Shown one piece after another: positions 1 to 9,414 of a stretch of DNA of 64,000 nucleotides (positions are counted from its first letter, which is position 1; the number at the start of each line of letters is the position of its first letter). The notes beneath the pieces are model-generated. The model was not told where the DNA came from, did no database searches, and was given only the letters and a program-made list of their open reading frames with translations. This DNA comes from Bauldia sp. Lineage in GTDB: Bacteria; Pseudomonadota; Alphaproteobacteria; Rhizobiales; Kaistiaceae. The stretch is taken from contig JADLGL010000092.1 of assembly GCA_020849325.1 (NCBI GenBank), positions 47,117 to 111,116 of the forward strand, written 5' to 3'. The position numbers and the translations under genes were made by a program.

Positions 1-97
1 GCGTTTCGACGACACCGACATGCTGCTCGCCGCCTACCGCGAATACCGCGGCAAGAAGGAAACCCGCTCGGCGATCGCCGCCGTGCCGGCCGAATAG
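1..97 (+). CDS. C-terminal fragment of an unrecognised protein
   Basis: An open frame enters from the left edge (codons begin at base 2) and ends at TAG 95-97, giving the last 31 residues of a protein; the tail is rich in Arg, Lys and Ala. It ends 9 bases before the ATG of the aminotransferase, and GGGGG-ACGAG between them serves as ribosome binding site for the next gene, so the two probably form one operon. The fragment is too short to assign to a family. Confidence 0.6.
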   Translation, partial: RFDDTDMLLAAYREYRGKKETRSAIAAVPAE

Positions 98-106
98 GGG
101 GACGAG

Positions 107-1555
107 ATGTCCGTAGCGCACGATTTCCGCGGCGTGCCGGCGTCATCGACGCCGCTGGCGAAGCCGCGCCTGATGACGGTGGCCGACGCCAAGCGGCTGG
201 AGCCGAAAACCGTCGCCGACCTCGTGACGACGCACATGAACCCGGGCGTCCTTCACTTCATGAAGCTGCTCGGCTTCCACAACGTCATCGTCGAGCGCGC
301 GGAAGGGCCGTATTACTTCGCCCGCGACGGCCGAAGGATCCTCGATTTCTTCGGCGGATTCGGATCGCTCGCCTTCGGCCACAACCACCCGCGGATCCTC
401 GAGGCGCGGCGGAAATTCCAGGAGGAGAAGCGCCACGACATCGGCATGGCGTTCCTCTCGCAATACGCCTCGACGCTCGCCTTCAACATCGCCGAAATCT
501 CGCCGGGCGAACTCGATTACGTCTTCCTCGCGTCGACGGGCTCCGAGGCCATGGAGGCGGCGATCAAGATCGCCGAGCAGGCGCAGGGGCCGAAGAAGTC
601 GAAGATCGTCTACGCCGAGCATTCCTTCCACGGGAAGACGAAGGGGGCGCTGTCGCTGACCGACTCGCGCCTCTACCGCTCGCAGTTCCGCCTGGTCGAC
701 AACGGCGTGAAGGTGCCGTTCGGCGACCTCGCCGCACTCGAAGCCGCCATCGCGTCGGACCCCGAGATCGGCGTCGTGGTGCTCGAGACGATCCAGGGCG
801 GCGCCGGGATCATCGAGGCGCCCGCCTCCTACTGGCAGGGCGTGCGGGCGCTCTGCGACCGCACCGGCGTGTTGTGGGTCGCGGACGAAGTCCAGTGCGG
901 CATGGGCCGGAGCGGAAAATTCTACGCCTTCGAGCATGCGGGCGTCGTGCCCGACGTGACGGCGCTCGCGAAATCTCTCGGCGGCGGCAAGAGCGCCGTC
1001 GGCGCGATGATCGCGCGGCCCGAGGTGTTCAAGCGGGCCTACGGCTCGCGGCAGACCGCGCTGGTCCACGGGCCGTCGACCTTCGGCGGGATGGGCGAGG
1101 CCTGCGTCACCTCGATCGAGGCGCTCAACATCCTCTACGACGAGAACCTCATCGAGAACGCGGCTGATGTCGGCGCGCACCTCAAGGCCCGGCTCCAGGC
1201 GATCCAGGAAAAGTACCCGCGCCTCGTGAAGGACGTCCGCGGCCGCGGCCTGATGCTCGGCATCGAGCTGCAGGACTTTTCGACGACGCTGCCGTTCGGC
1301 ATCCGCCAGTTGGTCGCGACGCTCGACGAGAAGCTCAAGGGGAGCCTTGCCGGTTTCCTCGGCAATCTGCTCCTCCGCGACTACAGCATCCTCGTCGCCT
1401 TCACCGAGTACAACCGCAACGTCATCCGCCTCGAGCCGCCGCTGGTCATCACGAAGACGCACGCGGACGAGTTCGCCGATGCGCTCGACGATCTCCTGTC
1501 GCGCGGCGTCGTGAAGATCGTGACGGATTTCCTCAAGGCGCAGCGGAGCGGCTGA
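107..1555 (+). CDS. class III PLP-dependent aminotransferase
   Basis: The 482-residue product has the class III (ornithine/putrescine/acetylornithine type) aminotransferase architecture. A phosphate-binding STGSEA motif lies at residues 143-148, Asp260 (in WVADEVQ) would pair with the pyridine nitrogen, and Lys289 (in ALAKSLGGG) is the expected Schiff-base lysine. It transfers an amino group between an amine or amino acid and an oxo acid or aldehyde; the substrate cannot be read from sequence. About 60 extra N-terminal residues precede the usual fold start. It lies close downstream of the truncated gene and converges on the FAD oxidoreductase, with a terminator hairpin in between. Confidence 0.9.
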   Translation: MSVAHDFRGVPASSTPLAKPRLMTVADAKRLEPKTVADLVTTHMNPGVLHFMKLLGFHNVIVERAEGPYYFARDGRRILDFFGGFGSLAFGHNHPRILEARRKFQEEKRHDIGMAFLSQYASTLAFNIAEISPGELDYVFLASTGSEAMEAAIKIAEQAQGPKKSKIVYAEHSFHGKTKGALSLTDSRLYRSQFRLVDNGVKVPFGDLAALEAAIASDPEIGVVVLETIQGGAGIIEAPASYWQGVRALCDRTGVLWVADEVQCGMGRSGKFYAFEHAGVVPDVTALAKSLGGGKSAVGAMIARPEVFKRAYGSRQTALVHGPSTFGGMGEACVTSIEALNILYDENLIENAADVGAHLKARLQAIQEKYPRLVKDVRGRGLMLGIELQDFSTTLPFGIRQLVATLDEKLKGSLAGFLGNLLLRDYSILVAFTEYNRNVIRLEPPLVITKTHADEFADALDDLLSRGVVKIVTDFLKAQRSG

Positions 1556-1587
1556 GGATTACGGGTTTTGCAGAGGGGACGCGGAGA

Positions 1588-1616
1588 GGGCTGGTGCCGC
1601 TGGCACCGGCCCTTTT
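1588..1616 (+). terminator. Rho-independent terminator of the aminotransferase gene
   Basis: An 11-bp stem (GGGCTGGTGCC / GGCACCGGCCC, one T-G wobble, 3-base loop) is followed by TTTT. It sits 33 bases after the aminotransferase stop. Confidence 0.8.
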
Positions 1617-1627
1617 CGTCGTCCACC

Positions 1628-1681
1628 AACACCCAAAACCCGCTCATCCCCGCGAAGGCGGGGATGAGCGGTTTGGGGTGG
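1628..1681. repeat. palindromic repeat between convergent genes
   Basis: A nearly perfect stem of about 23 bp with core CGCTCATCCCCGC / GCGGGGATGAGCG around a GAA loop, flanked by complementary AAACC/GGTTT arms. It belongs to the CATCCC...GGGATG family that recurs at 9.2 and 58.3 kb. It lies between the convergent aminotransferase and FAD-oxidoreductase genes and may also act as a bidirectional terminator. Confidence 0.8.
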
Positions 1682-1690
1682 CTGGGGCAA

Positions 1691-3067
1691 CTAACCCGCG
1701 GTGACGCGCCGCCAGAAGCTCGACGAGAACCGCGGGTCCTTGAACGGCAACAGTTCCCGCCACCACGGGAAGCTGGCCTCGTAGGTCGCCGGGCTCATCC
1801 GCGCGTCCTTGTAGGGGTTCACCGCGCCGCCGGCCGCGACCGTGATGCGGTCGAGTTCGGCGAGGAGTTGCATCGTCTTCTCGCCGCGGTTGGCGAAGTC
1901 GAGCGTGAGCGTCACGCCGGCGCGTGGGAAAGACATCAATCCCACGCGCGGGGCGTCGCCGAACGTCTTCAGCACGGTGACGAACGAGGCCGCCTTTGCC
2001 TTTTGAGCGGCCTTGAGGAGTTCGCCCACGGCTTCCTTCGCCGCGAAGGGGATGACCGACTGGTGCTGCACGAGGCCCTTCCGGCCGTAGAGCCGGTTCC
2101 AGCGGGTGATGCCGTCGAGCGGGTAGAAGTATTTCAGCGCCGAGACGCGCGCCGCGGCCTCGCGCTTCCGCTGCTTGCCGTAGTTGAGCGCGTTGAAGGC
2201 GCCGATCGACAGGCGGTTCATCAGCGAGAACGGCGGCAGGAACGGCACCGTCAGCGGCGGCATCCGCGAGGGGCGGAGCGGGCCGGCCTCGGCCGGGGCG
2301 TGCTCGGCGCGCATCAGGAGGCCGCGGCCGAGCGAGGCGCCGGTGGCGAGGTTGTCGATCCAGGCGACCGTGTATTCGAAGCGCTCATCGGATTCCGTGG
2401 CGACCTCGAAGTATTCGGCGAGGGAGCGCACCTTCACCGTCGACTGGTCGACGTAGCCGCTCTCGACTTTCCGGAGCCGGAGTTCAGCCCAGAGGATGAT
2501 CCCCGTCAGGCCCATGCCGCCGACGGTGGCGCGGAACCAGTCGGCATTCTCGGCCGGCGAGCAGATGCGGCGCGAGCCGTCGGAGCGGAGGAGTTCGAAG
2601 CGCTCGACATGCGCGCCGAGCGTTCCGGCGCGGTGGTGGTTCTTGCCGTGGACGTCGTTCGCGATGGCCCCGCCGAGCGTGACGAAGCGCGTGCCCGGCG
2701 TCACCGGCAGGAACCAGCCCTGCGGCAAAGCGAGGTCGATGATCGCCGAGAGAAGAACGCCCGCCTCGGCCCGGACGATGCCGGCCCCGGCGTCGAAGGC
2801 GAGGATGCGGTCGAGCGACCGGCAGTCGATGACGATGCCGCCATCGTTGAGGCAGGTGTCGCCGTAGCTCCGGCCGTTGCCGTAGGGCAGCAGCGGCCGC
2901 GTGTCGCCGTCATCGACCGGCAGCACCGACGACAGCCGCGGCATCTTTCGCGCTTCCTGCGCGACGCGCGGGAAGCGGCCCCAGGAGGCCGGCGAGCGGC
3001 GCGGGGCCGTCGATGGCGGATCGCTCGCTTCGAAAGGAATGCTGGTCACGTCCGGCCGGTGCTCCAT
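1691..3067 (-). CDS. FAD-binding oxidoreductase, DprE1/ALO-like
   Basis: The 458-residue protein is a VAO-type flavoprotein. A WGR.PRV segment precedes the FAD-pyrophosphate motif GNGRSYGD (residues 63-70), followed by TPGTRFVTLGGAIANDVHGKN, and the C-terminal half resembles D-arabinono-lactone oxidase domains. The closest pattern I recognise is decaprenylphosphoryl-beta-D-ribose 2-oxidase (DprE1); a cell-envelope sugar or lipid-linked sugar substrate is therefore inferred, not shown. The DprE1-type partner reductase DprE2 is not adjacent. The ATG at 3067 is preferred because the family start sits about 30 residues before the WGR motif; the frame is open further upstream. A TGCGA-N3-TCGCA palindrome lies 41 bases upstream. 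Confidence 0.85.
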   Translation of the reverse strand: MEHRPDVTSIPFEASDPPSTAPRRSPASWGRFPRVAQEARKMPRLSSVLPVDDGDTRPLLPYGNGRSYGDTCLNDGGIVIDCRSLDRILAFDAGAGIVRAEAGVLLSAIIDLALPQGWFLPVTPGTRFVTLGGAIANDVHGKNHHRAGTLGAHVERFELLRSDGSRRICSPAENADWFRATVGGMGLTGIILWAELRLRKVESGYVDQSTVKVRSLAEYFEVATESDERFEYTVAWIDNLATGASLGRGLLMRAEHAPAEAGPLRPSRMPPLTVPFLPPFSLMNRLSIGAFNALNYGKQRKREAAARVSALKYFYPLDGITRWNRLYGRKGLVQHQSVIPFAAKEAVGELLKAAQKAKAASFVTVLKTFGDAPRVGLMSFPRAGVTLTLDFANRGEKTMQLLAELDRITVAAGGAVNPYKDARMSPATYEASFPWWRELLPFKDPRFSSSFWRRVTAG

Positions 3068-3107
3068 CGCGTCACAGTGGAGGAAGGAGGCTTGCTCTTC
3101 CGTTACA

Positions 3108-3120
3108 TGCGACTGTCGCA
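3108..3120. promoter_or_regulatory. TGCGA-CTG-TCGCA palindrome, possible operator
   Basis: A 5-3-5 inverted repeat lies between the divergent FAD-oxidoreductase and phytase-like genes. It shares its half-sites with the palindrome upstream of the metal transporter at 5.6 kb, suggesting a common Fur-family-like regulator. This is inference from two sites only. Confidence 0.35.
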
Positions 3121-3245
3121 AACCCGACACATTACTGAAACGAGCCGCGGCTAACCGCTCCGATGAACCTGAGACTACGCATTCCCGCAATGAATAACCC
3201 GCGGGAACCGCAGGTTTTGGCCTTATTCTTAACATTGGAGCCGTC

Positions 3246-5468
3246 ATGAACAGACGAGCGAGCCTGCTGATGCTTTCGGCCTCGGCCTTCACCACCGCGA
3301 CCGCGGGCGCCTACGCCCAGGGCGCCCCCTTCTACGAGCGCATCAGCACCTATCCGGTGTTCCAGAACCTCGACGCCGGCGTCAATCCCGCCACCGCCAC
3401 CGTCGCCGAGATCGTGACGGCGACGCCGGACGGCATGATGCTCGTCCACTCCGACAGCCCCGGCAACGCCATCGGCTTCGTCGACATCACCGACCCGACG
3501 GCGCCCGTCGGCGCCGGCCGCGTCGACGTCGGCGGTGAGCCGACCTCGGTCGTCTCCATCGGCAGTTTCGTCCTCGCCGGCGTCAACACCTCCGCGTCCT
3601 TCGTCGAGCCGTCGGGCCACGTCGCGGTCGTCGCGATCGCCGACCAGACGATCACCGCCACCTGCGACGTCAAGGGCCAGCCGGATTCGCTCGCGGTCTC
3701 GCCGGACGGCACCTTCCTCGCCGTCGTCGTCGAGAACGAGCGCGACGAGGACGTCAACGACGCGATGATCCCGCAGCTTCCGTCCGGGCACCTTGCGATC
3801 TTCAGCCTCGGCGCCGACGGCATGCCGGTGAACTGCGACGCCGCGGTCATCGTCGACCTGACCGGTCTCTCCGAGATCGCGCCCGACGACGCCGAACCGG
3901 AATACGTCGACATCAACACGCAGAACGTCGCCGTCGTCGCGATGCAGGAGAACAACTGGATCGCGATCGTCGACCTCGCCACCGGCACGGTGACGAACTC
4001 GTTCTCGGCCGGCGCCGTCGACCTCACCGCGATCGACGTCGCCGAGGACGGCATCGTCCAGGCGAACGGCACGCTCACCGCCGTTCCGCGTGAGCCGGAC
4101 GCCGTGCAGTGGATCGACGACACCCGCTTCGTCACCGCCAACGAGGGCGACTACGAGGGCGGCTCGCGCGGCTTCACGATCTTCAACGTCGACGGCACCG
4201 TCGAGTACGACGCCGGCAACGCGTTCGAGCATCTCGGCATGATGATCGGCCACTTCCCCGAGGGTCGCGCCGACGCCAAGGGCACGGAGCCGGAAGGCGC
4301 CGAAGTCGCCCATCTCGACGGCGAGACGCTCCTCTTCATCGGTTCCGAGCGCGCCAACTTCGTCGCCGTCTACCGCGACATGGGTGCCGGCAATGCGCCG
4401 GAGTTCATCCAGGTGCTCCCGACCAACATCGGTCCGGAAGGCCTCCTCGCCATCGAATCGCGCGGCCTTTTCGTCGTCGCAACCGAGGAAGATGCGGCCG
4501 AGGACAACATCCGCTCGACCATCTCGGTTTACGCGAAGACGGCCGATGCGCCCGTCTACCCGCAGATCGTCTCGGCCACGGATCCGGCCACCGGCGCTCC
4601 GCTCGGCTGGGGCGCCCTCTCGGGCCTCGTCGCCGACGCGACCAATCCGAACGTCCTCTACGCGGTGTCGGACAGCGCCTACGCGGTTTCCCGCATCTAC
4701 ACGATCGACACGTCAGCGGTTCCGGCGGTCATCACCTCGTTCGTCACGCTGACGAAGGACGGTGGGGCTGTGCCGTACGACCTCGAGGGCATCGCGCTCC
4801 GCGCCGGGGGCGGCTTCTGGGTCGCCTCGGAAGGCGGCGCCGAGACCGAGAACCTCCTCCTCGCGGTCGGTGCCGACGGCACGGTCCTCGACGAGATCAG
4901 GCTGCCGGAGGCCGTCGAGGCCGCGGCCACCAACAATGGCTACGAGGGCGTTGCGACCTACACCGTCGAAGGCCAGGAGATGGTCGTCGTCGCCCAGCAG
5001 CGCGCCTGGGCCGATGACGCCGAGAACCGCGTCAAGCTCGCCATCTACAACCCCGCGACGGCGGCCTGGACCTTCGTCGCCTACGAGCTCAGCACCCCGA
5101 CGTCGCCGAATGGCGGCTGGGTCGGCCTCTCCGAGATCACCCATCTCGGCGATGCCCGCTTCGCCATCATCGAGCGCGACAACCAGCCGGGCGTTTATTC
5201 GACCTACAAGGTCGTCACCGTCGTCGACCTCGCCACCGTGACCGCCCGTCCGGCCGGTGAGGCGCTCGAAACCGTCGCCAAGACCGAGGTGATCGACCTC
5301 CTCGCCGCGATGCTCGCCGGCCACGGCTGGATCTCGGACAAGGTCGAGGGCCTCGCGGTCACGGTCGAGGGCACGGTGTACGCCGTCATCGACAATGACG
5401 GCGTGGACGATGCTCCGGGCGAGACGCAGTTCCTCACCCTCGGCAACGCCGCGGACCTCTTCGACTAG
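3246..5468 (+). CDS. secreted beta-propeller protein with phytase-like (esterase-like) domain
   Basis: The 740-residue protein begins with a signal peptide (cleavage expected after AGAYAQ near residue 25). Residues from about 40 to 430 form YncE/choice-of-anchor-type propeller repeats ([25 protein letters not shown]). The C-terminal part, from [23 protein letters not shown] to about residue 735, matches the phytase-like domain (PF13449 type, esterase-like activity of phytase family). A periplasmic or extracellular phosphoesterase role is inferred from the family only. Acidic composition is typical of exported proteins. A strong terminator follows. No convincing Pho box was found upstream. Confidence 0.85.
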   Translation: MNRRASLLMLSASAFTTATAGAYAQGAPFYERISTYPVFQNLDAGVNPATATVAEIVTATPDGMMLVHSDSPGNAIGFVDITDPTAPVGAGRVDVGGEPTSVVSIGSFVLAGVNTSASFVEPSGHVAVVAIADQTITATCDVKGQPDSLAVSPDGTFLAVVVENERDEDVNDAMIPQLPSGHLAIFSLGADGMPVNCDAAVIVDLTGLSEIAPDDAEPEYVDINTQNVAVVAMQENNWIAIVDLATGTVTNSFSAGAVDLTAIDVAEDGIVQANGTLTAVPREPDAVQWIDDTRFVTANEGDYEGGSRGFTIFNVDGTVEYDAGNAFEHLGMMIGHFPEGRADAKGTEPEGAEVAHLDGETLLFIGSERANFVAVYRDMGAGNAPEFIQVLPTNIGPEGLLAIESRGLFVVATEEDAAEDNIRSTISVYAKTADAPVYPQIVSATDPATGAPLGWGALSGLVADATNPNVLYAVSDSAYAVSRIYTIDTSAVPAVITSFVTLTKDGGAVPYDLEGIALRAGGGFWVASEGGAETENLLLAVGADGTVLDEIRLPEAVEAAATNNGYEGVATYTVEGQEMVVVAQQRAWADDAENRVKLAIYNPATAAWTFVAYELSTPTSPNGGWVGLSEITHLGDARFAIIERDNQPGVYSTYKVVTVVDLATVTARPAGEALETVAKTEVIDLLAAMLAGHGWISDKVEGLAVTVEGTVYAVIDNDGVDDAPGETQFLTLGNAADLFD

Positions 5469-5494
5469 TTCCCGCCGCAGGGCGGAGACTGCGG

Positions 5495-5525
5495 AACGCC
5501 GGCCTTCGGGCCGGCGTTTTCGTTT
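5495..5525 (+). terminator. Rho-independent terminator with UUCG tetraloop
   Basis: A perfect 10-bp stem AACGCCGGCC / GGCCGGCGTT closes a TTCG loop and runs into TTTTCGTTT. It terminates the phytase-like gene 27 bases after its stop. Confidence 0.9.
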
Positions 5526-5592
5526 CCGGCGATCGGTTTTTCGCGGATCGGGACTGCCGCGCCTCTGGAAAGGGGCGGCGCCGGATGCTACA

Positions 5593-5619
5593 TGCGAATG
5601 CAAATGCGAATTACTCGCA
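5593..5619. promoter_or_regulatory. Fur/Mur/Zur-type operator candidate of the metal transporter operon
   Basis: TGCGA-ATTAC-TCGCA (5605-5619) is an inverted repeat, preceded by an overlapping second TGCGAAT element (5593-5599), about 60-85 bases before the sitA start. Alphaproteobacterial Fur/Mur-family regulators bind TGC-rich palindromes upstream of Mn/Fe transport genes. The assignment to a particular regulator is inference. Confidence 0.5.
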
Positions 5620-5680
5620 ACAGAGTTCCCACGCCGGACGCAGCCTCCAGCACCGCCGGCCGTCCCCGGAGAGCGTAACG

Positions 5681-6583
5681 ATGGTCCTCCTGCGACGCAT
5701 CCTGATTGCCGGCCTCGCGGCGGCGGGCCTCGCGGCCGTGGCGGCGCCGCCCGCCGCGGCGCAGGATCCGTTCAAGGTCGTGACGACCTTCACGATCATC
5801 GCCGACATGGCGCGGAACGTCGCCGGCGACGCGGCGGTGGTGGAGTCGATCACCCGGCCGGGCGCCGAGATCCACAACTACCAGCCGACGCCCGGCGACA
5901 TCCTCCGCGCCCAGGATGCCGACCTCATTCTCTGGAACGGGCTCAACCTCGAGCTCTGGTTCGAGCGCTTCTTCCGGAACCTCCGCGACGTGCCGTCGGC
6001 TGTGGTGTCGGACGGCATCGAGCCGATGGGCATCTCCGAAGGTCCCTATGCCGGCCGGCCGAACCCGCACGCCTGGATGTCGCCGGACAACGCCGTTCTC
6101 TACGTCGACAACATCCGCGACGCACTGATGGAGCACGACCCGGCAAACGCGGCGACCTATGCGGCGAATGCCGAGGCCTACAAGGCCGAGATCGTCGCCA
6201 CGATCGAGCCGATCCGGCAGGCGCTCGCGGCGATCCCGGCGGAACGCCGGTGGCTCGTCACCAGCGAGGGCGCGTTCAGCTATCTCGCCCGCGATTTCGG
6301 CCTCAACGAACTCTATCTCTGGCCGATCAACGCCGACCAGCAGGGCACGCCGCAGCAGGTTCGCCATGTGATCGACGCGGTGCGCGAGCACGGCATCACG
6401 GTCGTCTTCTCCGAGAGCACGGTGTCGGCCGACCCGGCGATGCAGGTCGCCCGCGAGACCGGCATCCGTTACGGTGGCGTGCTCTACGTCGACTCGCTCA
6501 CCGAGGCCGACGGCCCGGTGCCCACCTTCCTCGACCTCCTCCGCGTCACCTCGGAGACGATCAAAGCGGGGCTCGCGCAATGA
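5681..6583 (+). CDS. sitA: metal ABC transporter substrate-binding protein (SitA type)
   Basis: This 300-residue cluster A-I binding protein captures Mn2+ or Fe2+ (possibly Zn2+) in the periplasm for the permease encoded downstream. Expected ligands are visible: His65 in AEIHNYQPT, His in PNPHAWMSP, Glu in TSEGAFSY and Asp in [11 protein letters not shown]. The absence of a His-rich loop argues against a ZnuA-type protein. ATG 5681 is chosen because it starts a good signal peptide (cleavage near AAAQD) with a GGAG upstream; the frame stays open to 5585 without a signal-like sequence. It is the first gene of a translationally coupled sitABCD operon and probably repressed through the palindromes at 5.6 kb. 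Confidence 0.9.
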   Translation: MVLLRRILIAGLAAAGLAAVAAPPAAAQDPFKVVTTFTIIADMARNVAGDAAVVESITRPGAEIHNYQPTPGDILRAQDADLILWNGLNLELWFERFFRNLRDVPSAVVSDGIEPMGISEGPYAGRPNPHAWMSPDNAVLYVDNIRDALMEHDPANAATYAANAEAYKAEIVATIEPIRQALAAIPAERRWLVTSEGAFSYLARDFGLNELYLWPINADQQGTPQQVRHVIDAVREHGITVVFSESTVSADPAMQVARETGIRYGGVLYVDSLTEADGPVPTFLDLLRVTSETIKAGLAQ

Positions 6584-7482
6584 ACTTCGAGGCGAGGGAC
6601 ATCGCGGCCCGCGCCGGGGCCGCCGAGGGGAGCGGCATCCGCGTCCGCGGCGCCACCGTCACCTACCGGAACGGCTTCACCGCTCTCCGCGACGCGTCCT
6701 TCGCCATCCCGACCGGCACGATCACCGCGCTCGTCGGCGTCAATGGCAGCGGGAAATCGACCCTCTTCAAGGCGATCATGGGGTTCGTCCGCCTCGCCCG
6801 CGGCGAGATCGCGATCCTCGGCGAGCCGGTCGGCACGGCGCTGCACAGGCACCTCGTCGCCTATGTGCCGCAGAGCGAAGAGGTCGACTGGAATTTCCCC
6901 GTCCTCGTCGAGGACGTGGTGATGATGGGCCGCTACGGCCACATGGGGTTCCTCCGCATCGCGCGCGCCGAGGATCGCGCTGCGGTGGACGTCGCGCTCC
7001 GCCGCGTCGGCATGGAGGATTTCCGGAAGCGCCAGATCGGCGAACTCTCGGGCGGGCAGAAGAAGCGCGTGTTCCTCGCCCGCGCGCTGGCGCAGGACGG
7101 CAAAGTCATCCTCCTCGACGAGCCGTTCACCGGCGTCGACGTGAAGACCGAGGACGCCATCATCGCGCTCCTCCGCGACCTCCGCGACGAGGGCCGCGTC
7201 ATCCTCGTCTCGACCCACAATCTCGGCAGCGTGCCGGAATTCTGCGACCGCGTGGTGCTGGTGAAGAATACGGTGCTCGCCTACGGGCCGACGGCCGAAA
7301 CCTTCACCCAGGCCAATCTCGAGCGCGCCTTCGGCGGCGTCCTCCGCCACTTCGTCCTCGGCGAGGTCGAGGGCCGGCCGCAGTCGCTCGGCGTCATCAC
7401 CGACGACGAGCGCCCGCTCGTGATGTACCGCGACAAGCCGATGAAGCGGGAGCCGGGCGACGGCAAGGAGGAGCGCGGGTGA
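6580..7482 (+). CDS. sitB: metal ABC transporter ATP-binding protein (SitB type)
   Basis: The 300-residue ATPase drives the Mn/Fe importer from the cytoplasmic side. It has Walker [10 protein letters not shown], a Q-loop in [13 protein letters not shown], the ABC signature ELSGGQKKR, Walker B VILLDEPF and the switch His in VSTHN. The YVPQ...VDWNFP segment is typical of manganese/iron transporter ATPases. A long C-terminal extension of about 50 mostly charged residues follows the domain. Its ATG overlaps the sitA stop (ATGA), indicating translational coupling. Confidence 0.93.
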   Translation: MNFEARDIAARAGAAEGSGIRVRGATVTYRNGFTALRDASFAIPTGTITALVGVNGSGKSTLFKAIMGFVRLARGEIAILGEPVGTALHRHLVAYVPQSEEVDWNFPVLVEDVVMMGRYGHMGFLRIARAEDRAAVDVALRRVGMEDFRKRQIGELSGGQKKRVFLARALAQDGKVILLDEPFTGVDVKTEDAIIALLRDLRDEGRVILVSTHNLGSVPEFCDRVVLVKNTVLAYGPTAETFTQANLERAFGGVLRHFVLGEVEGRPQSLGVITDDERPLVMYRDKPMKREPGDGKEERG

Positions 7483-8342
7483 GCGTCCTCCTCGAGCCGT
7501 TCGGCTACCAGTACATGGTCAACGCCATCTGGGTGTCGGGCCTCGTCGGCGCCGTCTGCGCGTTCCTCTCCGCCTACCTCATGCTGAAGGGCTGGTCGCT
7601 GATCGGCGACGCGCTCTCGCACTCGATCGTGCCGGGCGTCGCCGGCGCATACATGCTCGGCCTTCCCTTCGCGCTCGGCGCGTTCCTTTCCGGGGGCGCG
7701 GCGGCAGGCGCGATGCTGTTCCTCAATCAGCGGACGAAGCTCCGCGAGGACGCGATCATCGGGCTGATCTTCTCATCGTTCTTCGCGCTCGGCCTCTTCA
7801 TGGTCTCGATCTCGCCGACGCCGGTGAACATCCAGACGATCATCCTCGGCAACATCCTCGCCATCACGCCCGAGGATACGCTCCAGCTCGTGATCATCGG
7901 CGTCGTGTCGCTCGCGATCCTTCTGGCGAAGTGGAAGGACCTCATGGTCGTCTTCTTCGACGAGACGCATGCCCGCTCGATCGGGCTCCGGCCGACGCTC
8001 CTTCGCGTGACCTTCTTCGCGCTCCTTTCCGCCTCGACGGTCGCGGCCATGCAGACCGTCGGCGCGTTCCTCGTGATCTCGATGGTCGTGACGCCGGGCG
8101 CCACCGCCTACCTCCTCACCGACCGTTTCCCGCGGCTCATCGTGATCGCGGTCGCCATCGGGACGCTCACGAGCGTCGTCGGCGCCTACGTCTCGTATTT
8201 CCTCGACGGGGCGACCGGCGGGATCATCGTCGTCCTCCAGACGCTCGTGTTCCTCGCCGCCTTCTTCTTGGCGCCGAAGCACGGGATGCTCGCGGCGCGG
8301 CGGCGGGCGGCGGCGGCGACCGCCGCACCGGCGGGGGGGTAG
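7479..8342 (+). CDS. sitC: metal ABC transporter permease 1 (SitC type)
   Basis: The 287-residue protein is an ABC-3 family permease with about eight hydrophobic segments and the family signature [20 protein letters not shown] near the N-terminus. It forms half of the inner-membrane channel of the Mn/Fe importer. It starts at GTG 7479, overlapping the sitB stop (GTGA). The C-terminus is an Ala/Arg-rich tail. Confidence 0.92.
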   Translation: MSVLLEPFGYQYMVNAIWVSGLVGAVCAFLSAYLMLKGWSLIGDALSHSIVPGVAGAYMLGLPFALGAFLSGGAAAGAMLFLNQRTKLREDAIIGLIFSSFFALGLFMVSISPTPVNIQTIILGNILAITPEDTLQLVIIGVVSLAILLAKWKDLMVVFFDETHARSIGLRPTLLRVTFFALLSASTVAAMQTVGAFLVISMVVTPGATAYLLTDRFPRLIVIAVAIGTLTSVVGAYVSYFLDGATGGIIVVLQTLVFLAAFFLAPKHGMLAARRRAAAATAAPAGG

Positions 8343-8344
8343 CG

Positions 8345-9181
8345 ATGGACCTCCTCCTGCCGTTCCAGTTCGAGTTCATGCGGAGCGCGATGCTGATCGC
8401 GGTTCTCGTCGCGATCCCGACGGCGCTCCTCTCCTGCTTCCTCGTCCTCAAGGGCTGGTCGCTGATGGGCGACGCGGTCAGCCACGCGGTGTTTCCGGGG
8501 GTGGTGATCGCCTACATCGTCAACATCCCCTTCGCGATCGGGGCGTTCGTCGCCGGCGTCTTCGCGGCGGTCGCGGCGGGTTTCCTCAAGGACAACAGCC
8601 GCATCAAGCAGGACACGATCCTCGGCGTCGTGTTCTCCGGCATGTTCGGCCTCGGGCTCGTCCTCTACGTCGAGATCCAGAGCGACGTTCACCTCGACCA
8701 CATCCTCTTCGGCGACATGCTCGGCGTCGGCTGGGGCGACATCATCCAGGCGGGGATCATCGCGCTCGTCATCGGCGGCATCATCGCCCTGAAGTGGCGC
8801 GACCTTCTCCTCCACGCCTTCGACCCGGCGCAGGCGCGGGTCGCGGGCCTCCCCGTCGCGGTGATCCACTACGGGCTCCTGTGCATGATCTCGCTCGCGG
8901 TGGTCGGTGCGCTGACCGCGGTCGGCATCATCATGGCCATCGCGATGCTGATCGCGCCGGGCGCGATCGCGTTCCTGATCACGCGGCGGTTCAGCATGAT
9001 GATGGTCGCAGCGGTGGCGATCGCGGTGCTGTCGTCCTTCCTCGGCGTCTACCTCAGCTTCTTCATCGACAGCGCCCCGGCGCCGACGATCGTCCTCCTG
9101 ATGACGATCGCGTTCGTCGTGGCCTTCCTATGGTCCACGCTGCGGACGGCGCGGCGGGAGCGAAGGACGGCGGAGGCGTAG
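8345..9181 (+). CDS. sitD: metal ABC transporter permease 2 (SitD type)
   Basis: The 278-residue second ABC-3 permease shares the LKGWSLMGDAVSHAVFPG signature with its neighbour, so the two are paralogues expected to pair as a heterodimer. Two separate permease genes are the hallmark of SitABCD, as opposed to ZnuABC with one. Only two bases separate it from the upstream stop. A repeat block follows, and no strong terminator with a T-run was seen. Confidence 0.92.
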   Translation: MDLLLPFQFEFMRSAMLIAVLVAIPTALLSCFLVLKGWSLMGDAVSHAVFPGVVIAYIVNIPFAIGAFVAGVFAAVAAGFLKDNSRIKQDTILGVVFSGMFGLGLVLYVEIQSDVHLDHILFGDMLGVGWGDIIQAGIIALVIGGIIALKWRDLLLHAFDPAQARVAGLPVAVIHYGLLCMISLAVVGALTAVGIIMAIAMLIAPGAIAFLITRRFSMMMVAAVAIAVLSSFLGVYLSFFIDSAPAPTIVLLMTIAFVVAFLWSTLRTARRERRTAEA

Positions 9182-9212
9182 CCGAGCGGCTCCGGCTCGG
9201 CCGCCCCACCGC

Positions 9213-9303
9213 CGCTCATCCCAGCGCAAGCTGGGATCCAGAACCCAAGGGAAAGAGCCAGTTTCGAGGCTGCATGGATCCCAGCTTTCGCTGGGATGAT
9301 CGG
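9213..9303. repeat. paired palindromic repeats (CATCCCAGC...GCTGGGAT)
   Basis: Two copies of the palindrome, CATCCCAGCGCAAGCTGGGAT near 9217-9237 and GGATCCCAGCTTTCGCTGGGATG near 9276-9298, face each other across about 40 bases and together form a larger inverted repeat. Similar elements lie at 1.6 and 58.3 kb. Confidence 0.8.
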
Positions 9304-9354
9304 TCCTCTTTGTTGCTCTCGCTAACCAACCGCGGCGCTCTCGTGCGATGCTGC

Positions 9355-9384
9355 TTGACATCGAAATGATATCACTCCGATATT
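9355..9384 (+). promoter_or_regulatory. promoter and embedded operator of the SPFH-Arc operon
   Basis: TTGACA (9355-9360) and GATATT (9379-9384) are spaced by 18 bases, 30 bases before the SPFH start. The palindrome TGATATCA (9367-9374) sits between the -35 and -10 boxes, the classic place for a repressor. The downstream Arc-like protein is the natural candidate to bind it (inference). Confidence 0.6.
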
Positions 9385-9414
9385 GGCTCCAGAGGTAACC
9401 AGAGGAGACATTCC

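Noticed and set aside
3095..3140. Possible Pho box before the phytase-like gene (CTGTCGCAAACCCGACAC)
   Set aside because: The second half does not match the direct-repeat consensus CTGTCAT and the orientation is wrong.
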